The notes beneath the pieces were generated by a model. That model was not told the DNA's origin. It was given only the letters and a program-made list of their open reading frames with translations, and ran no database searches. Of a stretch of DNA of 64,000 nt, positions 35,270 through 44,059 are shown piece by piece. Position numbers and translations under genes: made by a program. The stretch is from Thalassomonas sp. RHCl1. GTDB lineage: Bacteria; Pseudomonadota; Gammaproteobacteria; Enterobacterales; Alteromonadaceae. The stretch spans positions 1,178,001-1,242,000 of the forward strand of contig NZ_CANDNZ010000001.1 of NCBI RefSeq assembly GCF_947387555.1, in the 5' to 3' direction. Within the stretch, counting starts at the first letter, position 1. Every line of letters starts with the position of its first letter.

Positions 35270-35953
35270 ATGAAACTTAATCTTTTGATATACTTAACTT
35301 TAGTGATCTCGGGACATGTTTTTGCCTGTAAAGACAGTGTTGTCCTGGTGCATGGTAACAGTGCCAGTATCGATAGCTGGGATAATACCTATCAGTTATT
35401 ACTTGAAAACAATTACAGTAGCGATGATATTTATCGCCCTGACTGGGGCTCAAAAACCTGCGCCGCTTGCAATGATCACAGCGGCAGTGAAGAAGTGCCG
35501 GTAAAAGAAGCCATCACCGCGGCGATTGCCAACTCCTGCAGCGGCAAAATTGATGTTATCACCCACTCTATGGGCGGGACTTTGGCGGCGCAGCAAATTG
35601 TCCAGCTGAACGTCGCGGCATCAATAGATACTTTTGTCGGGATTGCCGGCGCCTTCCGGGGCTTGTGGAGCTGCGGGGTTTATCCTTTTAATGTCTGGTC
35701 TTCTACCTGCGGCGCATCCGGACTGTCGGTGCAAAGTCCTTTTCTTCAGGCATTAGATGGCCAGGTACTGGCGGATAAAGTGTATTCCATTAAAAGCAAT
35801 ATTGACCAGGTGGTTTGTGCCACCGGTGTTTGCAGTGTTTCCGGCTTGCACACTAGCCGTATCTGGTCGGAAGATAACAGCTTTACCTATGTCCTGGGAC
35901 ACTTTGGTTTACAGTCTGATACCGCCGCGTTGCAGCTCAGTTTAATTCAATAG
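35270..35953 (+). CDS. Small secreted lipase/esterase (alpha/beta hydrolase)
   Basis: The 227-residue protein has a signal peptide (about 1-19), the oxyanion block VVLVHGNSASIDSWD, the nucleophile elbow THSMGG (S100), and a C-terminal histidine in SVSGLHTSRI or VLGHFG. Several cysteines (CAAC, SCGVYPF, STCGAS, CATGVC) suggest disulphides. It resembles the Lipase_2/EstA group of small extracellular lipases. A good AAGGA site precedes the ATG. It is divergent from the PHB-depolymerase-like gene. The lid and binding domains of larger lipases are absent, so short or medium acyl chains are likely substrates. Confidence 0.82.
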   Translation: MKLNLLIYLTLVISGHVFACKDSVVLVHGNSASIDSWDNTYQLLLENNYSSDDIYRPDWGSKTCAACNDHSGSEEVPVKEAITAAIANSCSGKIDVITHSMGGTLAAQQIVQLNVAASIDTFVGIAGAFRGLWSCGVYPFNVWSSTCGASGLSVQSPFLQALDGQVLADKVYSIKSNIDQVVCATGVCSVSGLHTSRIWSEDNSFTYVLGHFGLQSDTAALQLSLIQ

Positions 35954-36085
35954 CCCGGCAAATGTTGGCGGAGATATTTTCGCCGCTTAGGCGATTTTGT
36001 GCAATTGATTTTACTTGCCGTCTTTTTTCAAGCCCTAGTCATTGTTACTATGGCCGGGCTTAGATTATTTAGACAGGAGTATGCT

Positions 36086-36700
36086 GTGCAATCAGGTGCA
36101 GAATCTGTGGTGGTACTGGATTTTGAAACCACCGGGCTTTCCCCCGATAACGGTGACCGGGCCATTGAAATTGGTGCGGTACGTTTGCAAAACGGTGTCA
36201 TCACCGAGCGCTTTCAGCAGCTTATGGATCCGGGACGCCGCATCAGTCCCTTTATTGAAGATTATACCGGTATTACCAATGCCATGTTAGCCGATGCCGC
36301 ACCTGTCTCGACTGTGATGGCGGACTTTGCCGACTTTATCGGTGACGATAACCTGGTCGCCCATAATGCCTCATTCGATAAGCGTTTTCTAGATGCCGAA
36401 TTGGCCAGGATTTCCAGATCATACCCGGGAGCATTTGCCTGTTCTTTACTGGTTTCCCGCAGGCTCTATCAGGATTGCCCGGATCATAAGCTTGGCACTT
36501 TGGTGCGCTGGAAAAATATTGCCGGTGAGGGAAGCTTTCACCGTGCCCTCTATGATGCTGAAATGACAGCTTATTTATGGCTAGCCATGCTGGAGGATAT
36601 CCGGGAGCAGAGCCGGTTATCCGATGTGCCTTTTGACCTGGTCACCCAGTTATCAAAAACGGCGAAAAAATCCGTCAACAGCTTTTTCAGCCGCTGGTAG
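36086..36700 (+). CDS. DnaQ-like 3'-5' exonuclease
   Basis: The DEDDh exonuclease motifs are present: Exo [10 protein letters not shown], Exo [14 protein letters not shown], and Exo [13 protein letters not shown]. The GTG at 36086 has CAGGAG six bases upstream and gives 204 residues. A frame from GTG 35999 would add a hydrophobic leader with no ribosome site and is less likely. The C-terminus lacks polymerase III tau-binding or other domains. Members act in DNA repair or RNA trimming, and this one cannot be assigned further. Transcription probably starts independently of the lipase upstream. Confidence 0.87.
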   Translation: MQSGAESVVVLDFETTGLSPDNGDRAIEIGAVRLQNGVITERFQQLMDPGRRISPFIEDYTGITNAMLADAAPVSTVMADFADFIGDDNLVAHNASFDKRFLDAELARISRSYPGAFACSLLVSRRLYQDCPDHKLGTLVRWKNIAGEGSFHRALYDAEMTAYLWLAMLEDIREQSRLSDVPFDLVTQLSKTAKKSVNSFFSRW

Positions 36701-36810
36701 GCAAGTTTTGCTTTTATGGGCAAAGGAAATAAAAACCTGGCTAAGCTTTTGAAATCAAGTTTATTATAAACATAACTATCACCTAACTATATCACTTTGG
36801 AATAAAACCG

Positions 36811-37470
36811 ATGATGACATTAACTGCCCGCCAGTGCCGTGTGCTCGGGGTCATGCTGGAAAAAGAAATCACCACGCCGGATCAATATCCCTTGTCTTTA
36901 AACGCCCTTACCACAGGCTGCAATCAAAAAAGTAATCGGGAACCTGTAATGTCGTTAACCGAGGCTGAGGTGCAGGATATTGTCGATGAGCTGATGCAAA
37001 TGAAGCTTGTCAGTGATCAGGGGGCGTTTAGCTCCCGGGTGGTGAAATATCAGCACAGATTTTGTAATACCGAATTTGGCAGCTTGCAGCTGAGTAAACA
37101 GCAGTTGGCCATTATCTGTTTGTTGTTTTTGCGGGGACATCAAACCCCGGGGGAACTCAGAACCCGCAGCAGCCGTTTGGCCGATTTTGCCAATGTTGGT
37201 GAAGTCGAGCAGGTGCTAAATCAGTTAAAGGACCTTAATGGCGAAAAACTGGTGGTGAAACTGGAGCGGGAGCCGGGAAAACGCGATTCTCGCTATGCCC
37301 AGCTGTTTAGTGAATTAACCGAGCAAACGACCGCACCAGGCGCAAGCAGTAATGACGGAGTCAGTGACGGCGATGCACTCACACGTATTGATGTTTTGGA
37401 GCAAGAAGTTGCTACTTTAAAGCAAGAGCTGGCCCGGTTGCATCAGTTGGTAGCGCAATTGAGCAGTTAA
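36811..37470 (+). CDS. yceH: YceH family (DUF480) protein
   Basis: The 219-residue protein begins with the YceH signature LTARQCRVLGVMLEKEITTPDQYPLSLNAL, followed by CNQKSNREPVM and the second winged-helix block (RGHQTPGELRTRS). A coiled-coil tail (DVLEQEVATLKQELARL) ends it. YceH is a conserved two-winged-helix protein of unclear function, suspected to bind nucleic acid. It ends in a strong terminator, so it is a monocistronic or last gene. Confidence 0.93.
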   Translation: MMTLTARQCRVLGVMLEKEITTPDQYPLSLNALTTGCNQKSNREPVMSLTEAEVQDIVDELMQMKLVSDQGAFSSRVVKYQHRFCNTEFGSLQLSKQQLAIICLLFLRGHQTPGELRTRSSRLADFANVGEVEQVLNQLKDLNGEKLVVKLEREPGKRDSRYAQLFSELTEQTTAPGASSNDGVSDGDALTRIDVLEQEVATLKQELARLHQLVAQLSS

Positions 37471-37518
37471 CAGCTCTGAGCTGCATCGGTGAAAAGAAAG
37501 CGGGAATGGCTTTAATAA

Positions 37519-37549
37519 ATGCCCGGATTGCACCGGGCAGGATTTTTTT
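37519..37549 (+). terminator. Terminator of yceH
   Basis: TGCCCGG (37520-37526)/CCGGGCA (37533-37539) with a six-base loop, followed by GGATTTTTTT. Confidence 0.85.
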
Positions 37550-37652
37550 GTTAACCTGAGTGTCCCTGCATGAGGCAGCACAGGTGTTGACAGTCGCGCT
37601 GCCCACCCGGGCGCCTCGGGCAATAAATATAATAAGCACAGGACAAAAAATC

Positions 37653-39182
37653 GTGAAAATTACTAAAATCACTACCAGTATTTTTGTCATTACTTTTGCG
37701 GCGGGTCTGGCGACCGTCAATTTCTTTAATCACTTCTATGCAGAAAAAGCACTGCAAAACGATGCGGAGCAACTGCTTTACCAGTTTCATGACGCCATCC
37801 TCGAAGCGGATAAAATTCTCGCCGGTTTGCCTGATCCTGAATTATTTCAATGTACTAAAGAAGATATTGAACAACTGGCAATGCTGGCGTTCGAACATCC
37901 GGCGGTACGGTTGATAGGGGTGTTACATGGCGATCAGCAGGCCTGTGCCAGTGAAGAAGTGCATATCGACTTGTCCGATTACCATGAGCGGGTACTTGGC
38001 CCGATCAAGCATCAGTTAACCGACACCCATGCGCTGGCAACGGTTTCCCACGGTGATGAACACCTGGATTTGCTGATGGTGCGCTCACACGACAACAGCC
38101 GCTATTTTGCCAGTATCAACCCTTTTATGGTCAATTACCTGACCGAGTTTGTCTGCATCGACTGCCTCGAATATGAGTTTGTGATCGGTAGCCTGCCTGA
38201 GCTGGAATTTAGCGGCCGCTCAATGGCGGGAGAAGCTTATATCGAATATAACGCCTCCAGGATGGAAGAGTCGGTTAAGGTAGAGCTCAATGTCAGGGGC
38301 ACCCAAGCCTTTTACAATTATTATAAGGAATTAAGCTGGCTCAGTACCTTATTGTTTTCGGCCTTGTTTGCTTCAATTATCGCTTTGCTTTCTTATCGTT
38401 TACTGAGCATTCGCCAGTCGCTGGAGCGTATCATTAAAGATGCGCTTAAATATAAGGAATTCACCCCCTTTTACCAACCCATAGTTAACAGCCTCACCGG
38501 TGAACTGGTGGGGGTGGAAATGCTGGCCCGCTGGCGTCATAAAGACGGCACTGTGGTGCCGCCTTACCAGTTTATTCCTTTTGCCGAGGACAGCGGTTTG
38601 ATCATAGAGATCACCGAGCAGTTGATCCGAAAATCCGTTAAGGATGCCAAAGCCCTGGGCTGGGATAAAAGTGGCAAGTTTATCAGTATCAATATTGTGC
38701 CGGATCATTTAACCAGCAAACGGCTTTATCATGTGATGGAGCGGCTGTGCAAAGAGTTTGATTTGCCGCCCCAGGTATTATCGCTGGAAGTGACCGAAAG
38801 AATGAAAATTGAAGATCTTGAACTGGCCAGACAGCATCTTGAAGACTTCTACAACCTGGGCATCAACTTAAAACTCGATGATGCCGGTACCGGTTACGGC
38901 GGTTTTTCTTATATCCAGGAGCTGGGTATAGATACCTTGAAAATTGATAAAATGTTTGTCGACACCATAGCCCGCGATGATATTAAGGGCTCGGTGCTGG
39001 AGTCGATCATCTCGTTTGCCAAATCTTCAAATTTAAAACTTATCGCCGAAGGGGTCGAAGCCCCTTATCAGGTGGAATATTTGCAGCAGCGGGATGTGGT
39101 GATGATCCAGGGTTATGTCTATGGCAAACCCATGGCCATTGCCGAGCTTAAAGACTGGATAAGGGAGCAGGAGCAAAGCTGA
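37653..39182 (+). CDS. CSS-motif sensor with EAL c-di-GMP phosphodiesterase
   Basis: The protein has a TM helix right at the start, a periplasmic CSS-motif domain with cysteines (LFQCTKED, FVCIDCLEY), a second TM, and an EAL domain. The signature is GVEMLARW (EML variant). The other catalytic residues are in place: SINIV (N), LEVTER (E), LDDAGTGYG (DD, with A in place of F), KIDK and AEGVE, then QGYVYGKP. It should hydrolyse c-di-GMP. I chose GTG 37653 because the first helix follows directly. A GTG at 37560 would add 31 polar residues. Cysteine oxidation in the CSS domain could tune activity, as known for YjcC/PdeC-type enzymes. A terminator at 39211 closes the gene. Confidence 0.88.
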   Translation: MKITKITTSIFVITFAAGLATVNFFNHFYAEKALQNDAEQLLYQFHDAILEADKILAGLPDPELFQCTKEDIEQLAMLAFEHPAVRLIGVLHGDQQACASEEVHIDLSDYHERVLGPIKHQLTDTHALATVSHGDEHLDLLMVRSHDNSRYFASINPFMVNYLTEFVCIDCLEYEFVIGSLPELEFSGRSMAGEAYIEYNASRMEESVKVELNVRGTQAFYNYYKELSWLSTLLFSALFASIIALLSYRLLSIRQSLERIIKDALKYKEFTPFYQPIVNSLTGELVGVEMLARWRHKDGTVVPPYQFIPFAEDSGLIIEITEQLIRKSVKDAKALGWDKSGKFISINIVPDHLTSKRLYHVMERLCKEFDLPPQVLSLEVTERMKIEDLELARQHLEDFYNLGINLKLDDAGTGYGGFSYIQELGIDTLKIDKMFVDTIARDDIKGSVLESIISFAKSSNLKLIAEGVEAPYQVEYLQQRDVVMIQGYVYGKPMAIAELKDWIREQEQS

Positions 39183-39210
39183 CGGCTTAACCTCTATGCC
39201 CGCAAAATTC

Positions 39211-39240
39211 AAACCCGGGAATCGTTAACCGGGTTTTTAT
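39211..39240 (+). terminator. Terminator of the EAL gene
   Basis: AAACCCGG (39211-39218)/CCGGGTTT (39229-39236), followed by TTATTT. It is 29 bases past the stop. Confidence 0.88.
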
Positions 39241-39348
39241 TTAGCCAAGCGCTTTTTTGAAAAGCATACTGACTTTCTCAGTCACTCTCATAAGATCGCA
39301 CAAGCAATGTACTCCGATTGAGGAAAACCTTTTATTTATTAACTTTGG

Positions 39349-39362
39349 TTAATACAGATCAA
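39349..39362 (+). promoter_or_regulatory. FNR/DNR-like box upstream of norEF-like genes
   Basis: TTAAT-N4-ATCAA matches the FNR consensus TTGAT-N4-ATCAA at nine of ten half-site bases. It lies about 82 bases before the ATG at 39438. This fits oxygen- or nitric-oxide-responsive control of the two genes. Confidence 0.5.
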
Positions 39363-39437
39363 GGCGAAAATACCTGCCTGCGCTAAGCTGACATTAGCTA
39401 TGGGGTGAGTTTTTCACCCGTGATTTAAGAGGTTCAT

Positions 39438-40061
39438 ATGTCAGCGATCACCACGGATGTCTTTTACCTGAATGGCCGGGGAAGTGTGGCGCAGGAGCCG
39501 GAATCATTACGCCGTATTCCGGGCAACAGGGCGGTTTGGGTCGGTATCTTTGCCGAACTCACCGAATTTGCCATGTTCTTTATCATTTATTTTATTGCCA
39601 AGGCCCATTACCCGCAGGAGTTTGAACAGGGGCCGCTTAAGCTCAACACCCTGGCCGGAACCTTAAATACCGTGGCACTTATTTCCAGCAGTTATTTTGT
39701 CGCCAAGGCGATGTTCGCCATCCGCCAAAACAGGCCCCGGGACTCGGTGCGCTGGCTCTGGGGAGCCTTGCTGGCGGGCCTGGCGTATTTGGCCATTAAA
39801 ACCTGGGAATATCAATGGAATGTTTCGATGGGCATACACAGCGATACCAACTCTTTTTATACCCTGTATTACTATATGACTTTTAATCATCTGCTGCATG
39901 TCGGCTGGGCCAGCGGTACTTTACTGTGGGCCATTTTCCGGGTTAAACAAGGGGTGTATAACGCCGAGAATCATTCGGGCATGATGGCGATTGCCTGTTA
40001 CTGGCACATGGTCGACCTGGCCTGGATTATCATCTTTCCATTGTTATATGTGTTACGTTAA
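39438..40061 (+). CDS. NorE-like cytochrome c oxidase subunit III family protein
   Basis: The 207-residue protein has five hydrophobic helices and the subunit III blocks GNRAVWVGIFAELTEFAMFF, ALISSSYFVAKAM, and FNHLLHVGWASG, and ends with YWHMVDLAWIIIFPLLY. Length and motifs match NorE, an accessory membrane protein of nitric-oxide reductase, better than a true subunit III (about 260 residues). AAGAGG precedes the ATG. No NorCB or oxidase subunits are in the window. It is followed after ten bases by the NorF-like gene. Confidence 0.82.
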   Translation: MSAITTDVFYLNGRGSVAQEPESLRRIPGNRAVWVGIFAELTEFAMFFIIYFIAKAHYPQEFEQGPLKLNTLAGTLNTVALISSSYFVAKAMFAIRQNRPRDSVRWLWGALLAGLAYLAIKTWEYQWNVSMGIHSDTNSFYTLYYYMTFNHLLHVGWASGTLLWAIFRVKQGVYNAENHSGMMAIACYWHMVDLAWIIIFPLLYVLR

Positions 40062-40071
40062 GGGGGAAAAT

Positions 40072-40419
40072 ATGTCTGCTGCTGAATCAAAGACAATCGC
40101 TGGCCAAGGGGGTGAGAGCCTGCCACCGGCGAAAAAACGCTGGAACAAACTCGATATTACCTGGGCAGTGTTAATGGTGGTAACCTTGCTTAACGCCTTT
40201 GTGGCGGAAACCGCCGATCCCCATTTGCTGATCACTTTTGTGATCTGTTTATCCATCGCCTATAAAGGGCGTCTGGTAATAGATAACTTTATGGAACTTT
40301 ATAATGCCAATAAAACCATCCGTAGTTTTATGCGCAGTTATTTTTATGTTTTCCCAGTATTAATTTTTCTGGCAGATGTTTTTTCTGCGCAGATCGCCTG
40401 GTTTACCACAATTAATTGA
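40072..40419 (+). CDS. NorF-like cytochrome c oxidase subunit IV family protein
   Basis: The 115-residue protein starts at ATG 40072 with AAGGGGG five bases before. A polar N-terminal 25 residues precede three hydrophobic helices. NKLDITWAVLMVVTLLNAFVAE and YKGRLVIDNFMEL are typical of the COX4_pro/NorF group. The gene overlaps no neighbour and probably forms an operon with the NorE-like gene. The role is likely assembly or proton-channel support for a nitric-oxide or oxygen reductase encoded elsewhere. Confidence 0.8.
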   Translation: MSAAESKTIAGQGGESLPPAKKRWNKLDITWAVLMVVTLLNAFVAETADPHLLITFVICLSIAYKGRLVIDNFMELYNANKTIRSFMRSYFYVFPVLIFLADVFSAQIAWFTTIN

Positions 40420-40556
40420 TTTATTTTTATTTTGTAAAACAGGTTGTTATAAAGTTTTGCCAGAAAAATTTAAAAAAAGTCGTATCGGCTGTCAACCAAA
40501 GTCAACTTAAGGCGTTTTTATCTATGTAATCACCAATAATTTATTAGGAGTTCTAC

Positions 40557-41174
40557 ATGTCAATGATAAAAAAATCAGTTAACTTTGTTGTTATCGCCGG
40601 ATTCATCACGACTGCAACCGCCTTATCTATTTCTCAAAGCATCGCGTTCGAACGCGGCCACCACAGAGGCAATGGCGGCTTTGACCGTTTAGACACCAAT
40701 GCCGACACTGTGCTGTCGCTGGATGAAATGACGGCTGCTGCCGAAAGCAAAGCCGCGAAAATGTTAACCAGAAAAGACAGTGACGAAGACGGTCTCCTGA
40801 GCCTGGAAGAGTTTCAGCAGGGACGCAATGGTGTGATTGCTGACTACTCAGATCTGGCGGACGATATTGTCGAGTGTGTTGCCGGTTTACAGGAAGAAAA
40901 TGCCGATATCGTGGTGCCGGATGCCGATAACTTCCTTTCGCCGGAAGATAAGTTTGACGCTCTGGACACTTCAGACGATGGTTTTGTTGACGGTGACGAA
41001 CTGGCGGTCGCAAAAGTGGCTAAGGCCACTGAGCGCTTCACCAGTTTAGACACGGATGAAGACGGCAGTGTGACCGAAGCTGAATATGAAGCGGCGAAAG
41101 TATCACGCTCCGCTACCAGACAAGCAGTACGCGAGTGTATTGCTGACCTGAGCGCCGAAGACGAAGCAGTTTAA
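40557..41174 (+). CDS. Exported EF-hand calcium-binding protein
   Basis: The 205-residue protein has a signal peptide (about 1-31) and four EF-hand loops: D46-E57, D74-E85, D137-E148 and D165-E176. Loop 1 has T51 in place of the usual Gly at position 6 and may bind weakly. Two cysteines (about 107 and 193) could form a disulphide. The composition is strongly acidic. AGGAG precedes the ATG. The likely location is periplasmic, with calcium buffering or sensing, but no enzymatic domain is attached. Similar proteins are common in marine gammaproteobacteria. Confidence 0.85.
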   Translation: MSMIKKSVNFVVIAGFITTATALSISQSIAFERGHHRGNGGFDRLDTNADTVLSLDEMTAAAESKAAKMLTRKDSDEDGLLSLEEFQQGRNGVIADYSDLADDIVECVAGLQEENADIVVPDADNFLSPEDKFDALDTSDDGFVDGDELAVAKVAKATERFTSLDTDEDGSVTEAEYEAAKVSRSATRQAVRECIADLSAEDEAV

Positions 41175-41221
41175 ACTCAGAGTATTACCTCAATCATCAA
41201 CTAGCATCTAACCTTTGAGTT

Positions 41222-41271
41222 GATAGCGGTTTAGCCACCAGGGATCTTTGTTGGTTAATCCGCTATTTTTC
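41222..41271 (+). terminator. Terminator of the EF-hand gene
   Basis: A 15-bp stem with two mismatches (ATAGCGGTTTAGCCA at 41223-41237 with TGGTTAATCCGCTAT at 41252-41266), followed by TTTTT. Confidence 0.75.
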
Positions 41272-41370
41272 CTGATTTTTCTTAGTTATTTAGCCCTCGC
41301 CGCTATTAAAATTCCCCATGATGGTTTACCCTAGTTTTCTTGATTTTCAGGAAAAACTTGTTGGTATTGA

Positions 41371-42324
41371 GTGAAAAAAATTGAAAAAAACAGCCATAAG
41401 CGGCTGTTGTCCTTAACTTTGCTGCTTGGCGCCTCCCTGACGTCTGTAAATAGTTTTGCCGATAGTCTGGATCTCGCCTATGGTGAGTTGGAGCAGCATG
41501 TTGAATTGCAAAATGAAACCTTGCTGTTAAAGCCCTCCGGCCTGTCGCTATTTTTCTCCCACGACCTTAATCCCGACTGGAATATTTCCGCGTTTTATCA
41601 GTCGATGAGTGATGATAAAAGTACCGGGGCGCTGTTGGATGTTGGCGTGGATGTTGACCTCAACACCTACGGCGGCAATGTCAATTATTATCAGGATAAC
41701 TGGTTTTTTTCTGCCGGCATCAGCATGTCCGACGACGAGCAGCAGATCACGGCCGGTGGCACTAGGCCCGGCAGGCGCGACGAAGATACCAGTGCCCTCA
41801 GTTTAAGCACCAGCGTCGGTTATGGCGACAGCCAGGGCAACTGGCTCTATGATATCTCCCTCGGCTTGCAGTATAGCGACTGGGAAGTGGATACCGACTT
41901 TGATGCGCCGCCGGGGGAAAATCAGCCGCAGGGTTCCACCACCAGCGATAACAGCTTAGGTGTTAATACCAGTGTTTCCCTGGGACATTACTGGAGCCTG
42001 GCGGACAACCGTGGCGTGCTGGCGGGGGCCATGCTGTCCTGGAGTTATATTTTATCGGGCGATACGGTTTCCGACAGCCAGAATACCGGCGGCGCCCGCC
42101 TTGGCGGCGAAGGCCCGCGTAGTCCGGGAGGGCGGACTGGCGGCAGTCGCGGGGGAACAAGCTCGCTGTCGGCAACTTCCGGGGATGACAACTACGGCCA
42201 GTTTTTAATGTATATTTCTTATGATCTCAACAGCAGCTGGTCGTTGTCTTTTGATACCGCCACGGAAATTGCCAGTGATTATTCCGAGCAAAGCTGGTCG
42301 CTGAACCTGGGTTATACTTTTTAA
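41371..42324 (+). CDS. Probable outer-membrane beta-barrel protein
   Basis: The frame starts at GTG and gives 317 residues with a signal peptide (cut near NSFA, about residue 30). It has alternating hydrophobic and polar strands and a C-terminal aromatic signature SLNLGYTF typical of BAM-inserted barrels. A glycine- and arginine-rich loop (about 245-275, GGEGPRSPGGRTGG) is probably surface-exposed. No specific family is recognised; it could be an autotransporter-barrel-like or OmpA-barrel-like porin. It ends in a bidirectional terminator. A weak ribosome site leaves the start uncertain. Confidence 0.7.
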   Translation: MKKIEKNSHKRLLSLTLLLGASLTSVNSFADSLDLAYGELEQHVELQNETLLLKPSGLSLFFSHDLNPDWNISAFYQSMSDDKSTGALLDVGVDVDLNTYGGNVNYYQDNWFFSAGISMSDDEQQITAGGTRPGRRDEDTSALSLSTSVGYGDSQGNWLYDISLGLQYSDWEVDTDFDAPPGENQPQGSTTSDNSLGVNTSVSLGHYWSLADNRGVLAGAMLSWSYILSGDTVSDSQNTGGARLGGEGPRSPGGRTGGSRGGTSSLSATSGDDNYGQFLMYISYDLNSSWSLSFDTATEIASDYSEQSWSLNLGYTF

Positions 42325-42363
42325 TCTAGCCCGATTTATCGCGCTAAAATAAACACCGGATAT

Positions 42364-42399
42364 AAAAAAGACGTCAGGCACATGCTTAACGTCTTTTTT
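42364..42399. terminator. Bidirectional terminator
   Basis: AAAAAAGACGT (42364-42374) and ACGTCTTTTTT (42389-42399) form an 11-bp stem with T-runs on both strands, between convergent genes. Confidence 0.85.
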
Positions 42400-42424
42400 A
42401 ATTTATAGCGCAGGTTAATTTACC

Positions 42425-42874
42425 CTAGCGGTTTCTTCTGCGGCTTTGGTTACGGTTTTGTTTCTGCTGTCTTTGCTGTTTGCTTTTCTTGAATTTATCC
42501 ATCAGTTTGCGCTGTTTATCCCGGGACAACTGCTTAAAGCGCTGATGGGTGCTGCGCAGCTGCTGCTGTTGCTTGGCCGGTAATTTCTTGAACTGCTCGA
42601 ATTTTTTATTCAATTGTGCCTGTTGCTGCGGCGGCAGTTGTTGCCACTGATCAAACTTATTGACCAGCGACTCCCTTTGCTCGCTGTTCATGCTAATCCA
42701 GCGGTTGGCCCCCAGTTGCAGTTTCTCCTGCTGCTCGCTGGATAACTGCGACCATTGCCCGGAAAACTGTTTCAGTACCGCCTGCTCTTCTTTGGCCAGC
42801 TCACTCCAGGGCAATGCCGAGGCCAGGGAAATATTGGCGAATGCTAAGATGGCACACAGGATAAATTTAATCAT
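42425..42874 (-). CDS. DUF3106 exported protein
   Basis: The 149-residue protein has a signal peptide (cut near SALP, about residue 21) and repeated helices of the type W..LS.EQQ.KL....W..M..EQR, the DUF3106 pattern. The last 40 residues are extremely rich in K, Q and R (KSKQQRQQKQ). It is the last gene of the sigma-factor operon, overlapping the preceding gene by eight bases. GGGAGG precedes the ATG. DUF3106 proteins are often co-encoded with an ECF sigma factor and DUF3619. Their function is unknown, perhaps periplasmic stress sensing. Confidence 0.82.
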   Translation of the reverse strand: MIKFILCAILAFANISLASALPWSELAKEEQAVLKQFSGQWSQLSSEQQEKLQLGANRWISMNSEQRESLVNKFDQWQQLPPQQQAQLNKKFEQFKKLPAKQQQQLRSTHQRFKQLSRDKQRKLMDKFKKSKQQRQQKQNRNQSRRRNR

Positions 42875-43148
42875 AAGTTTTATCCTCCCCGCCGGTTGCA
42901 GATTTTACTGCATTTTTATCCGCTGAAGGTTGCTGTGCTTTCTCCGCCACCTGGCTGTTTTCCTGTGCCGGCGCTAAGGTTTCACTGGCAATATCCATGG
43001 GACCCACCAGTTCTCCTTCGACTTCCACTAACCCTGCCAGATACTCGAGCAGGGCCATGTCCGGCGTATCGCTTGCCGTGTCGGTCGCCATTGCGGGCAT
43101 GAAAGTGCTGGTTAACAAAGTCATGCTAAAGAGATATTTCCTGTTCAT
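42867..43148 (-). CDS. Small exported hypothetical protein of the sigma operon
   Basis: From the ATG at 43148 the protein has 93 residues: a signal peptide (cut near PAMA), then an acidic region with MALLEYLAGLVEVEGELVGPMD, then low-complexity polar sequence. MALLEYLAGLVE recurs in proteins encoded next to DUF3619/DUF3106. It overlaps the DUF3619 gene by 23 bases upstream and DUF3106 by eight bases downstream, so translation is coupled. I do not recognise a defined domain. Confidence 0.65.
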   Translation of the reverse strand: MNRKYLFSMTLLTSTFMPAMATDTASDTPDMALLEYLAGLVEVEGELVGPMDIASETLAPAQENSQVAEKAQQPSADKNAVKSATGGEDKTYD

Positions 43149-43545
43149 TTTCTGCCAGCCAGGTAACAAATTCCAGATCCTGTAATAGCGCTAAATCTTC
43201 TGCCGGCATTTGCGATGTCGTCATCGCCAGGGGCAGGGCAGGGATAGCTTTGTCTGAAGATGGCTGTAATGATACAACGACCAGGGCCACGGCAGCAACC
43301 GGCATGGCCAGTTGAAAAAACGGCTTAAACCAGGAGCTGTCAAACAGCGCGGGTTTTGCCCTTGTTGTTTCCCGGTTAAGATGTTTTAGCGCCTGCTGGC
43401 GAATATGCGCCAGCTCTGCCGAGGTTTTTGCCGACATGTTCGCCGCCGAGCTGTCCAACGCCCGGTTTATTTCCTGGCTGACGGCCTGGCTTGCTTCGCT
43501 GTTAACCTGATTGTTTGATGATTGTTGATCAGAAGGAGATGTCAT
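43126..43545 (-). CDS. DUF3619-like membrane protein, probable anti-sigma partner
   Basis: The 139-residue protein has a cytoplasmic N-terminus with INRALDSSAANMSAKTSAELAHIRQQAL (DUF3619-type), one membrane helix (about 73-92) and a short periplasmic tail ending in LLQDLEFVTWLAE. The layout is that of anti-sigma factors, and the gene overlaps the sigma gene by 17 bases. GGAGG precedes the ATG. It probably holds the sigma factor at the membrane, but no zinc-binding ZAS motif is visible. Confidence 0.75.
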   Translation of the reverse strand: MTSPSDQQSSNNQVNSEASQAVSQEINRALDSSAANMSAKTSAELAHIRQQALKHLNRETTRAKPALFDSSWFKPFFQLAMPVAAVALVVVSLQPSSDKAIPALPLAMTTSQMPAEDLALLQDLEFVTWLAENEQEISL

Positions 43546-44059
43546 GATCCGCCTCCATTAAGCTTTTCAATTTATTAACCGCCCGAAAATAGTGAGTTTT
43601 GATGCTGCCCTCGGAGCAACCCATGATGTCAGCGGTTTGAGCCACCGATAACCCCTCCCAACTGCGTAACATAAAGCATTGCTGCTGCTTATCCGACAGC
43701 TGCTTTAAATGGCGCAGGGCATCCGCCTGCTGTTGGCTTTTGCTGATATTATCGTCCGGTTTATCATTTCCTGCGCTTTCCAGGGTATCCGGCCAGTCCT
43801 GATTGTCATCGCTCGTGTTGGTGTTTTTCCAAAAGAAAATCACATTTTTCACTTTTTGATGGCGATGCCAGTCCCGGATACGATTTTGCAGTATCTTATA
43901 AAAGAGTGGTTTCCATTCCTGGCTGGGGCGCTGCTGATAGTTAGTCACCAGCTTTATCATGCTGTCCTGCAGAAGATCTAAAGCATCGGCGTGGGAGCCG
44001 GTTGCAAATGCTGCCATGTGATACGCCTTTTTTTCAATATCAGCCAGAAACACCTCCAT
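43529..44059 (-). CDS. ECF RNA polymerase sigma factor
   Basis: The 176-residue protein has sigma region 2 (DALDLLQDSMIKLVTNY, ILQNRIRDWHRHQKVKN) and region 4 (LSDKQQQCFMLRSWEGLSVAQTADIMGCSEGSIKTHYFRAVNKL). It belongs with the sigma factors that precede DUF3619 and DUF3106 genes. The ATG at 44059 has no clear ribosome site, and the frame stays open about 32 codons upstream without another usual start. The N-terminus may therefore be longer or initiated at a rare codon. It should direct transcription of its own operon and unknown targets. Confidence 0.88.
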   Translation of the reverse strand: MEVFLADIEKKAYHMAAFATGSHADALDLLQDSMIKLVTNYQQRPSQEWKPLFYKILQNRIRDWHRHQKVKNVIFFWKNTNTSDDNQDWPDTLESAGNDKPDDNISKSQQQADALRHLKQLSDKQQQCFMLRSWEGLSVAQTADIMGCSEGSIKTHYFRAVNKLKSLMEADHDISF

